A program made the position numbers and the translations under genes. The notes under the pieces are model-generated. The model was given only the letters and a program-made list of their open reading frames with translations. It did not search any database and was not told the origin of the DNA. Positions 6,087 to 7,957 of a stretch of 7,957 nt of DNA are shown piece after piece. Origin of the DNA: Candidatus Binatia bacterium (GTDB taxonomy: Bacteria > Desulfobacterota_B > Binatia > UBA9968 > JAJDTQ01); NCBI GenBank assembly GCA_022827045.1, contig JAJDTQ010000136.1, positions 1 through 7,957 of the forward strand. Direction: 5' to 3'. How positions within the stretch are numbered: position 1 is the first letter of the stretch; every line of letters begins with the position of its first letter.

Positions 6087-7069
6087 TCGTAGACTTCCAG
6101 CACCACTACGTTCCGGAGCAACTCGCCCGAGACAAGGGTCTCTACTCCGACAAGGTCGCCGTGGCCACCGAGGGCGGGGTGCCGCGGATGACCCTTCACG
6201 CCAAGCTCTACGACGCCGAGGCGCAGCTTCGGGACATGGATGAGGCCGGGGTGGACGTGTCGGTGGTATCCTGCCATTTGGGGTGGGAGGGCAGCCTGGA
6301 GGATTGCAGAGTCATCAACGACAGTTACGCGGAGCTGGAACGACGGTACGACGGGCGGTTCGCCGGGCTGGCGCATGCGCCTGTGCTTGAAGGCGACAAG
6401 GCTCTAGACGAACTGGACCGAGCGATCTTGGAGCGCGGGCTCCACGGCGTCACCATCACCTCACAGGTGAGCGGCCTCTTTCTCGACGCGCCGGAGCTGG
6501 ACCGGTTCTACGAGCGGGTGGCACGGCTCGGCGTTCCGATCTTCGTGCACCCCGCGCTGGTGCCCAAGGGGTATGATTCCATTCAGGGCTACGACCTGCC
6601 GCGCATCATCGGCAGGGAGATCGATCTCACAATCGCGACCATACGCCTGATCGCTGGAGGAGTGCTTGATCGGCATCCGGAACTCGACTTCGTCATCGGG
6701 CACTTCGGGGGCGGCATCGCCGCGCTCAAGGACCGGCTCGTGGCCATGGAGCACCGGTTCGGCACCTTGAAACATCCGTTCGGGGAATACTTCGACCGGC
6801 TCTACTTTGACATCTCGGGTTTCGAGGGCGGGATTACGGCCTTCCGTTGCGGCCTCCTCGGCATCCGCCCGGACAGGCTCGTGTTCGCCACCGACTATCC
6901 GCAGAACTTCACCGGCGTGAGCACCCAGGGAGGCAAAGGCAACCAAGCCATCCGTGAGTATATCAACACCGTCAGGAGCCTGGAGCTTTCGGAGCAGATC
7001 AAGGAGGGTATCCTGGGAGGCACGGCCGCACGCCTGCTGAAACTCGGGAAGAAACATCCCCTCGTCTAA
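6083..7069 (+). CDS. Amidohydrolase family 2 (ACMSD-like) TIM-barrel metalloenzyme
   Basis: This 328-residue protein belongs to the amidohydrolase_2 family, whose members are metal-dependent hydrolases or decarboxylases such as ACMSD and gamma-resorcylate decarboxylase. Landmarks are VDFQHHYVP at the N-terminus, H156 in IFVHPAL, H207 in FVIGHFGGG and D271 in FATDYPQNF. These match the metal-binding and catalytic positions of the family, except that the first His of the usual HxH pair is Gln: the sequence is Q6-H7-H8. The length is typical. The only plausible start is TTG at 6083, because an in-frame TAG at 6068 closes the upstream frame; TTG gives the standard N-terminus directly before the first strand. 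It overlaps the preceding stop by TTGA and has little Shine-Dalgarno of its own, suggesting translational coupling. The substrate is unknown; decarboxylation of an aromatic or enol acid is a reasonable guess. Confidence 0.88.
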   Translation: MIVDFQHHYVPEQLARDKGLYSDKVAVATEGGVPRMTLHAKLYDAEAQLRDMDEAGVDVSVVSCHLGWEGSLEDCRVINDSYAELERRYDGRFAGLAHAPVLEGDKALDELDRAILERGLHGVTITSQVSGLFLDAPELDRFYERVARLGVPIFVHPALVPKGYDSIQGYDLPRIIGREIDLTIATIRLIAGGVLDRHPELDFVIGHFGGGIAALKDRLVAMEHRFGTLKHPFGEYFDRLYFDISGFEGGITAFRCGLLGIRPDRLVFATDYPQNFTGVSTQGGKGNQAIREYINTVRSLELSEQIKEGILGGTAARLLKLGKKHPLV

Positions 7070-7132
7070 TGAGTGTAAACGTGCGTCGGCACGGTTGGTG
7101 GAACCTGGAAGTTGAACCCTTTGACTACGAAC

Positions 7133-7137
7133 GGAGG
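7133..7137 (+). promoter_or_regulatory. Shine-Dalgarno deciding the start of the exported trefoil protein
   Basis: GGAGG ends four bases before the ATG at 7142. An in-frame ATG at 7112 has no such site and would place ten polar residues ahead of the signal peptide, so 7142 is preferred. Confidence 0.7.
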
Positions 7138-7141
7138 CTCC

Positions 7142-7684
7142 ATGAAATTCCTTGGACTCATTCTGGTGGCCATGCTCGCTGGCGCTCCGCTTGCCGGCTC
7201 GACGTACGCGGGCGAAACCGTGGAGGTATTGCTGGTCGACCGGCTGGACGACCAGCGGGGTTTTTGCCTGGACATCCGCGGCTACAAGCAGCGTGCCAAG
7301 CCCGACAGGGGGCTTCAGGCCCACAGTTGCTACAGCTATCAGGGGCAGATCGGCGTCGACCAGGGGTTCGACAGTGACGCCATCAAGGCGGGACGGTTCC
7401 ACATGCCGGGCTTCGACGTATGCATGACGGCGACGGCCGAGACGGGCGCCCGGCTGGGTCTGGCGAAGTGTGACGGATCGTCGGGGCAGGGCTTCTCGAT
7501 GAACGCCAACGGCGAGATCGTTGCCAAGGCGGCGCCAAAGCTGTGCGTGACCGTGGCGGGCGGTGACTCGCGTGAGGGCGGAGGCGGCCGCCCGGTGCAC
7601 CTCATACGGCGGCTGACCCTGGAGAACTGCGACGAGGCCCGCGCCAGGTACCAACGCTGGCGCGTGCGCACCAAGGCCGATTAA
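7142..7684 (+). CDS. Exported six-cysteine ricin-B-like beta-trefoil protein
   Basis: This 180-residue protein starts with a clear signal peptide: one Lys, a hydrophobic core (FLGLILVAMLAG) and a likely cleavage after STYA at residue 23. It should be periplasmic or secreted. The rest shows three loosely similar repeats, each with a Cys pair: C42/C63, C94/C110 and C135/C163. Each opens with C-hydrophobic-x-(hydrophobic) (FCLDI, VCMTA, LCVTV) and closes with a Q-x-aromatic: DQGF, GQGF and YQRW (171-173). This is the pattern of the ricin-B beta-trefoil, where three subdomains each hold one disulfide and a QxW core motif and often bind carbohydrate. No enzymatic domain is attached. The family assignment is by motif and symmetry only. 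It stands alone, 72 bases after the amidohydrolase. Confidence 0.72.
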   Translation: MKFLGLILVAMLAGAPLAGSTYAGETVEVLLVDRLDDQRGFCLDIRGYKQRAKPDRGLQAHSCYSYQGQIGVDQGFDSDAIKAGRFHMPGFDVCMTATAETGARLGLAKCDGSSGQGFSMNANGEIVAKAAPKLCVTVAGGDSREGGGGRPVHLIRRLTLENCDEARARYQRWRVRTKAD

Positions 7685-7696
7685 CCCTCCGGGTTA
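7682..7696. terminator. Small hairpin between convergent genes, possible weak bidirectional terminator
   Basis: Bases 7682-7687 (taaccc) pair perfectly with 7691-7696 (gggtta) around a three-base loop. The hairpin contains the stop codons of both converging genes. Only a short, broken T-rich stretch follows on the plus strand, so termination strength is doubtful. Confidence 0.3.
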
Positions 7697-7957
7697 TTCC
7701 TTGCCGGAGGTCCGTATCAGTTTCCGGAACTCATGGACCAGAACATCACTTTTTCTCTCGCCCGCAAGCATGCCGCGACGACGGCCATTTCCATCGAAGA
7801 GCAATAGGGTAATGTGACCAACGCGATGCTTGGCTGCAAACCGCCGGCCCTGGCTCTGACGGATGTTGGCCACGAGATACTGGATCGTACCGTCTTCGAA
7901 TCGGGAGATCGCTTCGCGAGTCTCTTGTTTCAGTGCGCGGCATCGCGGGCACTGGGG
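7694..7957 (-). CDS. Thioredoxin-like protein, C-terminal part (runs off the right edge)
   Basis: The minus-strand frame is open from the right edge to TAA at 7694-7696, giving 87 residues of a gene whose start is outside the window. It begins PQCPRCRALKQETREAI, a CxxC redox motif (CPRC) at the head of a helix, as in thioredoxin-fold proteins. An amphipathic region (FEDGTIQYLVANI), then FAAKHRVGHITLLLFDGNGRRRGMLAG and a final helix (KSDVLVHEFRKLI) fit the second half of the fold. The residue before Thr in VGHIT is Ile, where most thioredoxins have the cis-Pro, 41-43 residues after the second Cys. The protein probably acts in thiol-disulfide exchange or as a small redox adaptor. Whether it is exported cannot be seen without the N-terminus. 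The neighbour across the hairpin has three putative disulfides, which makes the pairing suggestive but unproven. Confidence 0.72.
   Translation of the reverse strand, partial: PQCPRCRALKQETREAISRFEDGTIQYLVANIRQSQGRRFAAKHRVGHITLLLFDGNGRRRGMLAGERKSDVLVHEFRKLIRTSGKE

Noticed and set aside
7112..7141. Upstream ATG extending the exported trefoil protein by ten residues
   Set aside because: It lacks a ribosome-binding site and would put a polar stretch before the signal peptide; the ATG at 7142 has GGAGG in front.
6461..7654. 397-codon minus-strand frame
   Set aside because: It spans the complements of two unrelated plus-strand genes and the gap between them, which no real gene here would do.
7746..7952. 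68-codon minus-strand frame with an ATG start
   Set aside because: It is in a different frame from the thioredoxin-like frame, which has a CxxC motif and ordinary composition and stays open to the edge.

Overview
This window is high-GC bacterial DNA. Gene density, the protein families and a GC-rich palindromic intergenic repeat suggest a proteobacterium or a related uncultured lineage (for example a Tectomicrobia/Binatota-like metagenome genome). That placement is inference; no marker gene is present. The window begins and ends inside genes.

Left part, 1-1755 (+): the C-terminal end of a short-chain dehydrogenase, a repeat-bearing intergenic region, then a full-length protein of the glycine/sarcosine/betaine reductase component B (GrdE-type) family. 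This copy appears to lack the cysteine that becomes the pyruvoyl cofactor in classical members, and no selenoprotein partner lies beside it. Middle part, 1765-5054 (-): two genes reading leftwards, a single-subunit cytoplasmic molybdopterin oxidoreductase followed 41 bases later by a TauD/TfdA-type 2-oxoglutarate dioxygenase. They look like an operon for oxidative or reductive handling of a small organic compound, and converge on the GrdE-like gene with only 9 bases between the stop codons.

Right part, 5168-7069 (+): a higB-higA type II toxin-antitoxin module behind a 23-bp perfect palindrome and a 16-base-spaced repeat array that covers its likely promoter. It is followed, almost without gaps, by a 73-codon small gene and an ACMSD-like amidohydrolase whose TTG start overlaps the small gene's stop. 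The toxin-antitoxin module may therefore drive a metabolic gene. Next come an exported six-cysteine ricin-B-like beta-trefoil protein (7142-7684, +) and, converging on it, the C-terminal part of a thioredoxin-like protein (7694-7957, -) that runs off the right edge.

No rRNA, tRNA, CRISPR array, insertion sequence or phage gene was seen. The most unusual points are the pyruvoyl-site-less GrdE-like protein, the toxin-antitoxin/amidohydrolase gene string with its operator array, and the Gln replacing the first metal-ligand His of the amidohydrolase.
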